Below, piece after piece: positions 1 through 6,938 of a DNA stretch of 14,070 nt. The notes below the pieces were generated by a model, which was not told where the DNA came from, made no database searches, and saw only the letters and a list, made by a program, of their open reading frames with translations. Every line of letters starts with the position of its first letter. Within the stretch, counting starts at the first letter, position 1. This DNA is from Clostridiaceae bacterium. Its GTDB lineage: Bacteria; Bacillota_A; Clostridia; Clostridiales; Clostridiaceae. The stretch spans positions 1-14,070 of the forward strand of contig JAQSXU010000096.1 of assembly GCA_029256485.1 (NCBI GenBank). Direction: 5' to 3'. The translations under genes and the position numbers were made by a program.

Positions 1-782
1 TCTGGCCATAAATGTAATTAAACTTACCTTTTTACTTGATTGTCCAATTAAATGTATTATTTCAGAATAAGGATAAAATACGCAGGGCCACCCATGTTTT
101 GCGGAATTTAGGCAGTAATCTATTTCTTCATAATACATGAAGTATGACTCATCCAGCCCTCCTATAGCATTTATCACGTCACGTCTTATAAACATGGCTG
201 CTCCAACAAGCACCTCTACCTGCTCAATACTTTTGCTTTCCTTAAAATTCTTCATATACTGGTTAACATCGTTTGGCAGAGCCTTATCGGAGAATTTTAA
301 TAAGACTTTTCTTATGTATTTATTCTTTAAAAGCTTTTTCATTTCAAATATAGATGCAAATTCCTTAAACACAGTGGGATATGCAAACACAGAGGTCTGC
401 TCGCTTAAGTCAGCATTTAAAAGCTTAGGTCCCAGTATGCCTATGTGCTTGTTTTCTTCCATGTAATTATACATGTTAACAATGGAATTTTCCAGTACAA
501 TAGTGTCGCTGTTTAATAAAAAAATATATTTTAAATATATTTTCCCTTTGCAATTTTAATGCCCTTATTATTTGCATATGCAAAGCCACCATTTTTTTCA
601 TTTTCTAATAGGATTACATCTTTAAATTCTTCCTTTAACATTTCAGCTGATCCATCTGAGGACTTATTATCTGAAACAATAATTTCATATTGTAAATTTT
701 CTGTTGTTTCCTTTATTGACTTAATGCAGTCCCTGAGTAAATCCTTTGTATTGTAATTTACTATTATAATTGAAACGTCCAT
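1..782 (-). pseudogene. GT2 family glycosyltransferase, frameshifted by an 11-bp duplication and cut by the window edge
   Basis: The start is ATG at 782, with an AGAGAGGG-type SD just upstream. The first 83 codons give a GT-A fold N-terminus: VSIIIVNYNT, then VSDNKSSDGS, then NGGFAYANN. The frame stops at TAA 531-533, at the junction of two exact 11-bp copies (522-532, 533-543). From about position 530 down to base 1 the coding sense continues without a stop in another frame. It reads KYIFLLNSDTIV, then KHIGILGPKLLNAD, VLVGAAMFIRRDV, GGLDESYFMYYEEIDYCL and EIIHLIGQSSKK. These match the nucleotide-sugar DxD, acceptor and C-terminal motifs of the two GT2 paralogues upstream. Removing one 11-bp copy restores GKYIFLLNSD exactly. 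The reading frame is therefore broken as sequenced, either by true mutation, a reversible slippage state or an assembly error. The C-terminus lies beyond the left edge. It starts 2 nt after the out-of-frame tail of the preceding GT2 gene. Confidence 0.85.
522..543. repeat. Exact 11-bp tandem duplication (unit AAATATATTTT on plus strand, two copies)
   Basis: The copies are 522-532 and 533-543. The unit lies inside the GT2 gene just before the codons for the LLNSD (DxD) motif. Eleven is not a multiple of three, so the second copy shifts the frame and creates the TAA at 531-533. With one copy the gene would read GKYIFLLNSD. A run of seven A bases (plus strand, 518-524) abuts the repeat and could add slippage. 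Confidence 0.95.
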
Positions 783-784
783 AG

Positions 785-844
785 TTACCCTCTCTTCTTA
801 ATGGCTTTTCCAAGCTGCAGTACATAGCTTAGAACTTTTATTAA
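785..844 (-). other. Out-of-frame C-terminal remnant of the upstream GT2 gene
   Basis: In the frame that differs from the GT2 gene ending at 798, these bases encode LIKVLSYVLQLGKAIKKRG followed by TAA at 785-787, two bases before the next ATG at 782. This basic amphipathic tail is like the usual C-terminus of GT2 proteins in such clusters. The bases at 834-845 can be read both as FNKS in the main frame and as LIKV in the remnant frame. That is what would remain after a deletion between two short direct repeats. The deletion is inferred; the remnant frame is seen directly. Confidence 0.55.
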
Positions 845-1574
845 ATACCTTTTGCTGTTTAACCTTAAGAAGCTGATTAAAGCTTTGTGCTTTATAATGT
901 ATAATTTGTGCATCAGGTATATAAACAACTTTATATCCCTTCTTTTTTACATTGTAGCAGAAATCTACTTCTTCAAACCAAATCCAGTAATCTTCATCTA
1001 AATAGCTTTTTTCTCCAAGTACGTTGGTTCTGTACATTAAAGCTGCTCCCATAACCTGATCAACTTCATTAATAGTATTATAGTTCATTTCCCTCATAAA
1101 ATACTCAGTTAGGCACTTTTTATTTGGAAACAGTGTATGAAGTTTTAAAAGTATAGTACTATATGTGCTTAAATCAGGAAATCTTCTGCAGGATTCCTGT
1201 AATGAGCCATCTGGATTTAACAATTTGCATCCTACAATTCCTACATCTTCATGCTCATCTAAGTAGTGCACCATATTATCTAATGCATTTTCCTGTACTA
1301 TGGTGTCTGGATTTAAAAGAATTATATATTTGCTGTCTGAAATTTTTACTGCCTGATTATTAGCTTTTGCGAAGCCATTATTTGTTTTATTGGCAATAAG
1401 CTTAACATCCTTAAATTCAGACTTAACCATTTCCACAGTACCATCTGATGAATTATTATCCACCAGAAAAACTTCATAGGTTATGCTGTGTGTACATTTT
1501 TTTACACTGTTTAAGCAGTCCCGTACTAAATCCTTAGTATTCCAGCTTACTATTACTATCGATAAATCACACAT
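798..1574 (-). CDS. GT2 family glycosyltransferase with a truncated, frameshifted C-terminus
   Basis: This is a predicted cytoplasmic, membrane-associated sugar transferase of the rhamnosyl/galactosyl-transferase-like GT2 group. The GT-A core is complete: LSIVIVSWNTKDL (residues 4-16), LVDNNSSDGT, NNGFAKANNQA, the DxD-like LLNPDTIV (about 106-113), GAALMYR, and WFEEVDFC near residue 205. The protein ends at 258 residues with QKVFNKSSKLCTAAWKSH, which does not resemble the family C-terminus. The complete paralogue at 2928-3824 has about 40 more residues after the equivalent HLKGQS motif. A second frame of the same DNA reads LIKVLSYVLQLGKAIKKRG and stops at 785, which looks like the original tail, so a short internal deletion is likely. 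The ATG at 1574 overlaps the stop of the upstream membrane gene by one base (TAATG), suggesting translational coupling. Catalytic residues remain, but activity and membrane association are uncertain. Confidence 0.85.
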   Translation of the reverse strand: MCDLSIVIVSWNTKDLVRDCLNSVKKCTHSITYEVFLVDNNSSDGTVEMVKSEFKDVKLIANKTNNGFAKANNQAVKISDSKYIILLNPDTIVQENALDNMVHYLDEHEDVGIVGCKLLNPDGSLQESCRRFPDLSTYSTILLKLHTLFPNKKCLTEYFMREMNYNTINEVDQVMGAALMYRTNVLGEKSYLDEDYWIWFEEVDFCYNVKKKGYKVVYIPDAQIIHYKAQSFNQLLKVKQQKVFNKSSKLCTAAWKSH

Positions 1575-2905
1575 TACAGATTTTCCTCTCTATATACTTT
1601 AATTACAGAAACACACATAATTAAATAGGTTATTCCAATAGGATTATTTAAAAATGGATTTATGCCGCTTGTTATGATTAATCCTATAAAGGATACCATA
1701 AATGCATCCAAAATGTATAATTTACTCTTGTCATAGCAGCGCCTTCTGATGTTTAACCATTGTATAATCATAATTAAGAATAAACCCATATATAGAATTA
1801 ATCCTACAGCTCCTTGTTCCATTAATATATCCAGGTACATATATTCACTTCTGGATTGCTCCTGTCCAATTTGCTTTAGGACAACCCCAAATCCATTTCC
1901 AATAACAGGATCGGCCTCAATATTCTTCATCATTGTAGCAGTTAACTTCTGTCTGTATTCTGCTGATAAATCCTCAACTTCACTATCAGCTTCAGGTGAT
2001 TCAGCATTCTTTTCTTTCATTGCTGTGGAGGTTTTTATATTAATGCCAACTCTTGAAGCCAGGCTGTATGCCACATTAAAGTTGCCGTAAACCGCAGCAC
2101 TTAAGCCAATCATTACAATTACACCGCAAAGTATAACTGCTATGGTTTTTATAGCATCTTTAACCTGTCTGCACCCTAAATATAACAGTGCAGCTATAAC
2201 TACTCCAAGCCAGAATCCTCTGGTAAAGGATATAATTATGGCATAGCTCACCAGTATGAGCCCTATGTATAAAAGTATTCTTTTTATTTTATTGCGTTCA
2301 TTTGAAAGTAATCCCACTAGGAAAACAAAGCCTATCTGTAAGTAAATTGAGCTCTTAAAAAATACTCTTATTGCTCCAGGATAAACATTAGCCAAATGCC
2401 CTATGTACAATCCCTGTAAGATACTGTTTAAAGTATCAAAATAAAGCACCCCAAAGCCTAATAGGTAATGAATAATCAAAATAGCTGCTGCCTGTATTAC
2501 TATAGTAACAGCTGTTAATTTCATAAGAAAGTCAACCTTAAACTTTTTATCAAAAGTAAAGCTGAAAATTAACAATAGAGCCAAACTAACGTATCCTGTT
2601 ACATCTCCAACTACTTGACCTAAGTTGTTTTTGGAGATAAAGTATCCATGCAATGCGGTTAAAATAATCCAAAATCCAAACAAAATTATAAGTATGGAAT
2701 TAATATTAAACTTTCGCAGCCTTGAGAATACCTGCCTTCTATCTAATATTAAAATCAAACCGAAAATAGCAAATGCAATTACGTATAAAATCATTCTAAA
2801 GCTTAATGATTTAACTACAAATATTCTTCCTGCTCCGCCTAAAATTGCTTCTACAATAATAAAATAAATTATATATCTTAAATACTTCTTTAAATCATCT
2901 ACCAT
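1574..2905 (-). CDS. O-antigen ligase / polymerase-like polytopic membrane protein (Wzy_C type)
   Basis: This 443-residue integral membrane protein has about 10-12 hydrophobic segments spread through its length. One long hydrophilic loop lies at about residues 290-355. The features typical of the O-antigen ligase/Wzy polymerase superfamily are SFTRGFWLG (about 226-234) at the end of a membrane segment, NIEADPVIGNGFG before the last helices (about 328-340), and YLDILMEQGAVGL just after it. In this setting it should join or polymerise lipid-linked glycans on the outer face of the cytoplasmic membrane. Ligase and polymerase cannot be separated by sequence alone. The start is ATG at 2905 because AAGGAG (2914-2919) sits 8 nt upstream. 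The GTG at 2914 is in frame but overlaps that SD. The His usually found in the HNxxL-type motif of WaaL-like ligases is not obvious (the region reads RSEYMYLDIL). It ends one base into the next GT2 gene. Confidence 0.8.
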   Translation of the reverse strand: MVDDLKKYLRYIIYFIIVEAILGGAGRIFVVKSLSFRMILYVIAFAIFGLILILDRRQVFSRLRKFNINSILIILFGFWIILTALHGYFISKNNLGQVVGDVTGYVSLALLLIFSFTFDKKFKVDFLMKLTAVTIVIQAAAILIIHYLLGFGVLYFDTLNSILQGLYIGHLANVYPGAIRVFFKSSIYLQIGFVFLVGLLSNERNKIKRILLYIGLILVSYAIIISFTRGFWLGVVIAALLYLGCRQVKDAIKTIAVILCGVIVMIGLSAAVYGNFNVAYSLASRVGINIKTSTAMKEKNAESPEADSEVEDLSAEYRQKLTATMMKNIEADPVIGNGFGVVLKQIGQEQSRSEYMYLDILMEQGAVGLILYMGLFLIMIIQWLNIRRRCYDKSKLYILDAFMVSFIGLIITSGINPFLNNPIGITYLIMCVSVIKVYREENL

Positions 2906-2927
2906 GAAGTTCACTCCTTGTTTAAAA

Positions 2928-3824
2928 TTACTTTGATGGATTTTTCATATTATAAACAGCTAAACTCAATATTTTCCTTGCCCAAATTGTTGCATAAACT
3001 AATCCATTAGTTATAGAGGATTTTTCTTTTGAATAATTCTTTTTATAATAATAAAGCAAAGAATTGTTAAAGTCCTCTATTACTTTTTTACTTCTCAATT
3101 TACTGCTTTGGCCTTTTAAATGTATTATTTCTGAATCATGTACATAAAATAATTTATACCCAAGCTTACCAATTCTTAAACAAAAATCCACATCTTCAAA
3201 ATGCATAAAGAAATTTTCATCAAGTCCCCCAATTTTGTCTACCACACTTTTTCTAACAACCATTGCTGCTCCAGACAAGCATTCAACCTCATGGGATATC
3301 TTGTCTGAAATATAAGTCATGGCATAGCCGCCAAGAGCCTTATTATTAGGTAACACCTTGTATAATTTCAAAAAATATCCAAAGGAATTAACTGCATTGG
3401 GAAGACCTCTTCTGCAGGAAAGCTGCAGTGACATATCAGCATTTAATATCCTTGGTCCTACTGCTGCTGTTTCTGGGTTCTTATCTAAAAATTGTACAAG
3501 CTTATCCAATGCTTTATCTAATACCACAGTGTCATTGTTCAAAAGCATAATATATTCACCTTTGGAAATTTTCATTGCCTGATTATTAGCTTTTGCAAAT
3601 CCAACATTATCTTTATTTTGAACCCATTGAACATGTGGGTATTCACTGGTGATCAAACTTCTGCTATTATCCTTTGAGTCATTATCAACAATAATTACTT
3701 CCAGTGAAGTGCTGTTGTTACTATTATATATAGATTTTACACAATCCAGCAGTAACTTTTCGGCGTTATAATTTACAATTATTATGGAAAGCCTTACGGG
3801 ATTAATTTCATCACTATTTCGCAT
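2928..3824 (-). CDS. GT2 family glycosyltransferase, full length
   Basis: This is a predicted nucleotide-sugar-dependent transferase of the WbbL-like rhamnosyltransferase type, acting on a lipid-linked acceptor at the inner membrane face. In order it has LSIIIVNYNAEKLL at the N-terminus, IIVDNDSKDNS, NVGFAKANNQAM, the DxD-like LLNNDTVV, GPRILNADMSLQLSCRR, LSGAAMVVRK, FFMHFEDVDFCLRI and IIHLKGQSSK. A basic tail of about 50 residues follows. At 298 residues it is normal for the group and serves as the intact reference for the two damaged paralogues downstream. The start is ATG at 3824, where AGGA (3834-3837) lies 9 nt upstream. The in-frame ATG at 3842 has no SD and would sit almost on the predicted transcription start. 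The exact donor sugar cannot be read from sequence. A weak promoter may lie in the upstream gap, so this gene could head a sub-operon. Confidence 0.87.
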   Translation of the reverse strand: MRNSDEINPVRLSIIIVNYNAEKLLLDCVKSIYNSNNSTSLEVIIVDNDSKDNSRSLITSEYPHVQWVQNKDNVGFAKANNQAMKISKGEYIMLLNNDTVVLDKALDKLVQFLDKNPETAAVGPRILNADMSLQLSCRRGLPNAVNSFGYFLKLYKVLPNNKALGGYAMTYISDKISHEVECLSGAAMVVRKSVVDKIGGLDENFFMHFEDVDFCLRIGKLGYKLFYVHDSEIIHLKGQSSKLRSKKVIEDFNNSLLYYYKKNYSKEKSSITNGLVYATIWARKILSLAVYNMKNPSK

Positions 3825-3856
3825 AATTATTTGTCCTTTCATAAAACATCTTGTCT

Positions 3857-3885
3857 ATTTTATCATTTTTTGTTTTCTTATTCAA
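3857..3885 (-). promoter_or_regulatory. Possible sigma-A promoter for the GT2/ligase sub-operon
   Basis: On the minus strand, TTGAAT (3880-3885) is followed after 17 bp by TAAAAT (3857-3862). It lies in the 64-bp gap between the CDP-alcohol phosphotransferase gene and the GT2 gene, and would give a leader of about 26 nt to the ATG at 3824. The region is AT-rich, so chance matches are likely and this is a weak call. Confidence 0.4.
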
Positions 3886-3888
3886 TTT

Positions 3889-4662
3889 CTACTTAATAAA
3901 ACTATTGTATTCTCTATCTATAGCGCCTTGTGTTATATGCTTTGTAATTCTGGCAATTATATATAATGGAAGTATAGTGCCATAGGCCATTATTACATAT
4001 TTTGTTATGTTAAAATTACTTTCAGCACCTAATGCTGTAACTATGTAATCTAAGACTACAGATAATGTAAATACATTTATTATGCCTGGGAAGTGAAGTC
4101 TTAATGCTATAAAGTTCTTTGCATTTTTATGAGGCTTTTTCTTAAATTCAATCTTATTATCAAGTAAATTCTTAAATAAAACCATCATATAAGTATCAGA
4201 AGCTGATACATCCACAATATGTGCATAAGCAGCAGTTAGTCCAAATATCAATATGTAGGTTAAATGTGTCTGTCTATACAATCCTGCAGCAATTGATACA
4301 AAAAACACCGGATGATTTATTAGATGTATTAAATGATCATAATACCATCCTGTTTTGCTGCATTGGTTTTTTAATCTGGCAATGGCTCCATCTATCCAGT
4401 CAAACAAATACCATGCCTGCATTAATATTACTCCAAGAAGCATCTTATCAAAATAAAATGCCACACCTGATGCCAGACCTATTAGAAGCATTATAAATGT
4501 AGCCATATTTGCACTGAGATTTGTCTTTGCAAGCACATATGTACAATAAACCGCTAATTTTGTCATAATTCTAGAATACCAGTCATTTTCATATTCATCA
4601 GTTTTTATCATTTCCAAAAATTCATCTAATGTGACTTTATTTTTCCTATTCTGCTGTTCCAT
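3889..4662 (-). CDS. CDP-alcohol phosphatidyltransferase-like membrane protein with altered motif (D..DG..AR...G...D...H)
   Basis: This 257-residue protein has about six membrane segments and one CDP-alcohol phosphotransferase signature in its first third. Numbered from the upstream TTG at 4674, the motif is D92, D95, G96, A99, R100, G109, D113 and then His at 117, where the family has its fourth Asp. The spacing (AR-x8-G-x3-D-x3) is otherwise exact. Known family members use a CDP-alcohol to transfer a phospho-alcohol, and the first Asp residues bind divalent metal. Inside this polysaccharide cluster it may add a phosphoalditol or make a lipid carrier, but that is inference. The start is set at ATG 4662. 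GAGGAG (4675-4680) lies 12 nt upstream, which is long, but the in-frame TTG at 4674 directly abuts that SD. It lies 24 bp after the flippase gene and is probably co-transcribed with it. Confidence 0.78.
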   Translation of the reverse strand: MEQQNRKNKVTLDEFLEMIKTDEYENDWYSRIMTKLAVYCTYVLAKTNLSANMATFIMLLIGLASGVAFYFDKMLLGVILMQAWYLFDWIDGAIARLKNQCSKTGWYYDHLIHLINHPVFFVSIAAGLYRQTHLTYILIFGLTAAYAHIVDVSASDTYMMVLFKNLLDNKIEFKKKPHKNAKNFIALRLHFPGIINVFTLSVVLDYIVTALGAESNFNITKYVIMAYGTILPLYIIARITKHITQGAIDREYNSFIK

Positions 4663-4686
4663 ACAACCACCCAACTCCTCAAATTG

Positions 4687-6171
4687 TTAATTTGATTTAA
4701 TACTTTTCATAAAACCTTTAAAATCAGGCTTAGCAATAAGTATATATGCTCCCATTACTATAACATAATTTATTAGTATAAACACTACCATTTTTACTAA
4801 AATATTTATATTTATCATAGGATACAATACCTTATCCACTAAGTAAGCTGCTGCTCCCATTAAAAGTATTAATAAATTATTTCTGTCATAAGGGAATACC
4901 TTTAATAAAATTTTATTTTGTACTATATTGATCAAGTTAATGCTTACTAATGAAACTGCAGTGGCGATAGCAGCACCAACAGCTCCCATTCTAGGAACAA
5001 GTAATAAATTAAGAGAAATATCAACAACTGCAAGTATAATTGTATCTACTAAATTATATTTAGCATAATCCGTCATGTTAAGCAGTGCTCCAACTGGTCC
5101 TGTAAGTGAGTCACAGCCAGTACCAATGAGCAGTATACACAATATTATAGTTCCCTGAGAAAATTCTTTTCCGAAAAATCCTAACAGATCATTTGAAAAA
5201 ACAATTATAAATACCATTACTGGTACTGCAAGAAGCGAAATCAGCTTCACTGCATAATTAAATATTTTATCAAGCACATCCAGCTGCTTTTTCTTGTAAA
5301 GCTCAGACATTACCGGCCAAAAAACAACAAATGGACTTGCAAAAATCCCCACTAAAGCCATATAATTTTCTGCCACCTTGTAAACTCCAACTTCAGCAGA
5401 TCCCATATAGGCATTTATTATAATCTTATCTACGCTGCTAACCATGGTTCCAAGACTTAAAATAGCAAATAGTGAAAGGGAATATTTCATGAATTTTATA
5501 TTTTCCTGTTTTGTAAACACACTTTCACTTGTTTTTACAATATTACCTTGTTCTTTTTTAACATATATTATTCTTATAAGTACCAGTATTCCTTCACTTA
5601 CTAAAACAGAAATAACTGCTGCTACTAAATTCTTATTTAATAAAAATGCTGCAATAAAAAATACAATTAATTTAACCCCTGTAAGAAGCAGTGGACTAAA
5701 AAAGGTTGCAAGTGATGTCTTTTTCTCTCCCTGAAAAAATCCATCAAGTACCTTTGATACTGACATCATTAATAGTATTATTGGAAGTATATAATATATC
5801 TTTTCATTTTTTATGTTGAAAAATGCCATAATTGGCCATCTAAATATGTACATGAATAAAACTACAATAATAGACACAGTAAGTACATTAAACAGAGATT
5901 TCTTAAGCAGCTTTACCCTAAGCCTGTCATCTTCTTTTACCCTGGGTATATATCTTATAAGTGTACTGTCGATTCCAAATACCGTTACTAATAAGAACAG
6001 ATTTAATAATGTAGTATATATGGTAAACTGACCATAATAATTAGCTCCAAGCCTGTTACCTAAAATTACCTGAAAGATAAATAGTAAACCTGTACCAAAT
6101 ACCTTTAAAATAAAAACCGCAGACACATTTTTCATTACGAATTTTATATTAGACTCAAATTCCTTAAGCAT
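4687..6171 (-). CDS. Wzx-like polysaccharide flippase (MOP superfamily, RfbX type)
   Basis: This 494-residue, highly hydrophobic protein has about 12-14 predicted membrane segments from the N-terminus (KNVSAVFILKVFGTGLLFIF) to the C-terminus. Typical MOP/PST features are GNRLGANYYGQFTIYTT in the first segment pair, DKIIINAYMGSAEVGVYKVAE in the middle, and LLVPRMGAVGAAIATAVS near residue 410. Such proteins flip undecaprenyl-linked repeat units across the cytoplasmic membrane, which fits the adjacent transferases and ligase. The start is ATG at 6171, preceded by TTGAGGAA with 5 nt spacing from GAGG. An in-frame ATG 48 bp upstream (6219) has no SD and lies inside the tandem repeat. The gene has its own strong promoter and a leader carrying a duplicated palindrome. 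It begins the assembly half of the cluster. Confidence 0.88.
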   Translation of the reverse strand: MLKEFESNIKFVMKNVSAVFILKVFGTGLLFIFQVILGNRLGANYYGQFTIYTTLLNLFLLVTVFGIDSTLIRYIPRVKEDDRLRVKLLKKSLFNVLTVSIIVVLFMYIFRWPIMAFFNIKNEKIYYILPIILLMMSVSKVLDGFFQGEKKTSLATFFSPLLLTGVKLIVFFIAAFLLNKNLVAAVISVLVSEGILVLIRIIYVKKEQGNIVKTSESVFTKQENIKFMKYSLSLFAILSLGTMVSSVDKIIINAYMGSAEVGVYKVAENYMALVGIFASPFVVFWPVMSELYKKKQLDVLDKIFNYAVKLISLLAVPVMVFIIVFSNDLLGFFGKEFSQGTIILCILLIGTGCDSLTGPVGALLNMTDYAKYNLVDTIILAVVDISLNLLLVPRMGAVGAAIATAVSLVSINLINIVQNKILLKVFPYDRNNLLILLMGAAAYLVDKVLYPMININILVKMVVFILINYVIVMGAYILIAKPDFKGFMKSIKSN

Positions 6172-6200
6172 AGTTTCCTCAACTTTATTATTGCAACTTA

Positions 6201-6240
6201 AATTAAAATGAAATTTCATTAATTAAAATGAAATTTCATT
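6201..6240. repeat. Exact 20-bp tandem duplication, each copy a 14-bp palindrome, in the flippase leader
   Basis: The two identical 20-bp copies are 6201-6220 and 6221-6240. Each contains the perfect palindrome AATGAAATTTCATT. They lie about 14-54 nt downstream of the predicted flippase transcription start and 30 bp before its ATG. As RNA, the first palindrome can pair with the second over about 16 bp around a 6-nt loop. As DNA, the two sites are spaced by about two helical turns, as for a pair of dimer-binding operators. Confidence 0.9.
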
Positions 6241-6260
6241 TTTTGCAAAGTTCATGTCCT

Positions 6261-6289
6261 ATTATAAATTATCAAATAATAATTTGCAA
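6261..6289 (-). promoter_or_regulatory. Sigma-A promoter for the flippase operon
   Basis: Reading the minus strand, TTGCAA (6284-6289) is followed after exactly 17 bp by a perfect TATAAT (6261-6266). Transcription should start near 6254, giving a leader of about 80 nt that includes the duplicated palindrome. It lies in the gap between rfbC and the flippase gene, so the assembly genes can be expressed separately from rfbABC. Confidence 0.7.
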
Positions 6290-6324
6290 CATTACAATGC
6301 CTTCAAAAAATACTCTCCTTCAGC

Positions 6325-6882
6325 CTAAAAGCTTATTCCCGATTCTTTTAAGCTTAAATGAGCCTTATCCTTTTCAGACAGCAGAATATTGTCAATACCT
6401 TCAACAGGCCACTTTATTCCAACTTCTGGATCATTCCACATAATTCCGCCTTCATCTTCAGGATGATAAAAGTCTGTGCATTTATAACAGAATTCTGCTT
6501 CATCTGACAAAACTAAGAATCCATGGGCAAATCCTTCTGGAATATAAAACTGCTTTTTATTTTCCTCAGATAATACAACACCTACCCATTTTCCATATGT
6601 ACCTGAATTCTTTCTAAGGTCTACAGCTACATCGAAAACTTCACCTTTTACCACCCTTACTAATTTACCTTGAGGATGTGTTTTCTGAAAATGAAGTCCT
6701 CTTAATACACCTTTTTTTGATTTTGACTGGTTATCCTGAACAAAGGTCATACCCAGTCCTGCTTCATGGAATTCAATCTGGTTATATGTTTCCATAAAAT
6801 ATCCTCTGTTGTCTCCAAAGATTCCTGTCTCAATTATGTACACACCTTGTATTTCTGTATTTGAAAAAATAAATTTTCCCAC
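6325..6882 (-). CDS. rfbC: dTDP-4-dehydrorhamnose 3,5-epimerase (RmlC)
   Basis: This cytoplasmic enzyme epimerises dTDP-4-keto-6-deoxyglucose at C3 and C5, the third step toward dTDP-L-rhamnose. Its 185 residues form a normal-length cupin of the RmlC family. The N-terminal part has GIFGDNRGYFMETYN (about 21-34) and FVQDNQSKSKKGVLRGLHFQ (47-66), whose His64 is the expected catalytic base. Substrate-site residues include K73, and FCYKCTDFYHPEDEGG (131-146) carries the conserved Tyr. The start is GTG at 6882, supported by GGAG (6893-6896) 10 nt upstream. The ATG near that SD is out of frame. It follows rfbB after a 56-bp gap containing a hairpin. No terminator is visible after its TAG, so reading through into the flippase gene is possible. 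Confidence 0.93.
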   Translation of the reverse strand: MGKFIFSNTEIQGVYIIETGIFGDNRGYFMETYNQIEFHEAGLGMTFVQDNQSKSKKGVLRGLHFQKTHPQGKLVRVVKGEVFDVAVDLRKNSGTYGKWVGVVLSEENKKQFYIPEGFAHGFLVLSDEAEFCYKCTDFYHPEDEGGIMWNDPEVGIKWPVEGIDNILLSEKDKAHLSLKESGISF

Positions 6883-6910
6883 TAAAAATCATCTCCGTTA
6901 TTTAATAATA

Positions 6911-6933
6911 ACACAGCCTTTTAGGGGCTGTGT
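6911..6933 (-). terminator. Intercistronic hairpin between rfbB and rfbC (weak or partial terminator)
   Basis: There is an 8-bp perfect stem, ACACAGCC at 6911-6918 and GGCTGTGT at 6926-6933, with a 7-nt loop. It starts just after the rfbB stop codon. On the minus strand it is followed by TATTATTAAAT, not a true U-run. It may be a partial terminator, an RNA-processing site or an mRNA stabiliser that lowers rfbC relative to rfbAB. Confidence 0.5.
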
Positions 6934-6938
6934 CTGTA

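Noticed and set aside
137..466. Plus-strand 109-codon open frame.
   Set aside because: It lies opposite the conserved downstream half of the frameshifted GT2 gene, has no plausible SD and its translation shows no family features.
6172..6219. N-terminal extension of the flippase from the ATG at 6219.
   Set aside because: There is no SD before 6219, the first codons lie in the duplicated palindrome, and ATG 6171 has a good SD and starts where family similarity begins.
6201..6240. CRISPR-like repeats.
   Set aside because: There are only two copies, directly abutting with no spacer, and no cas genes.
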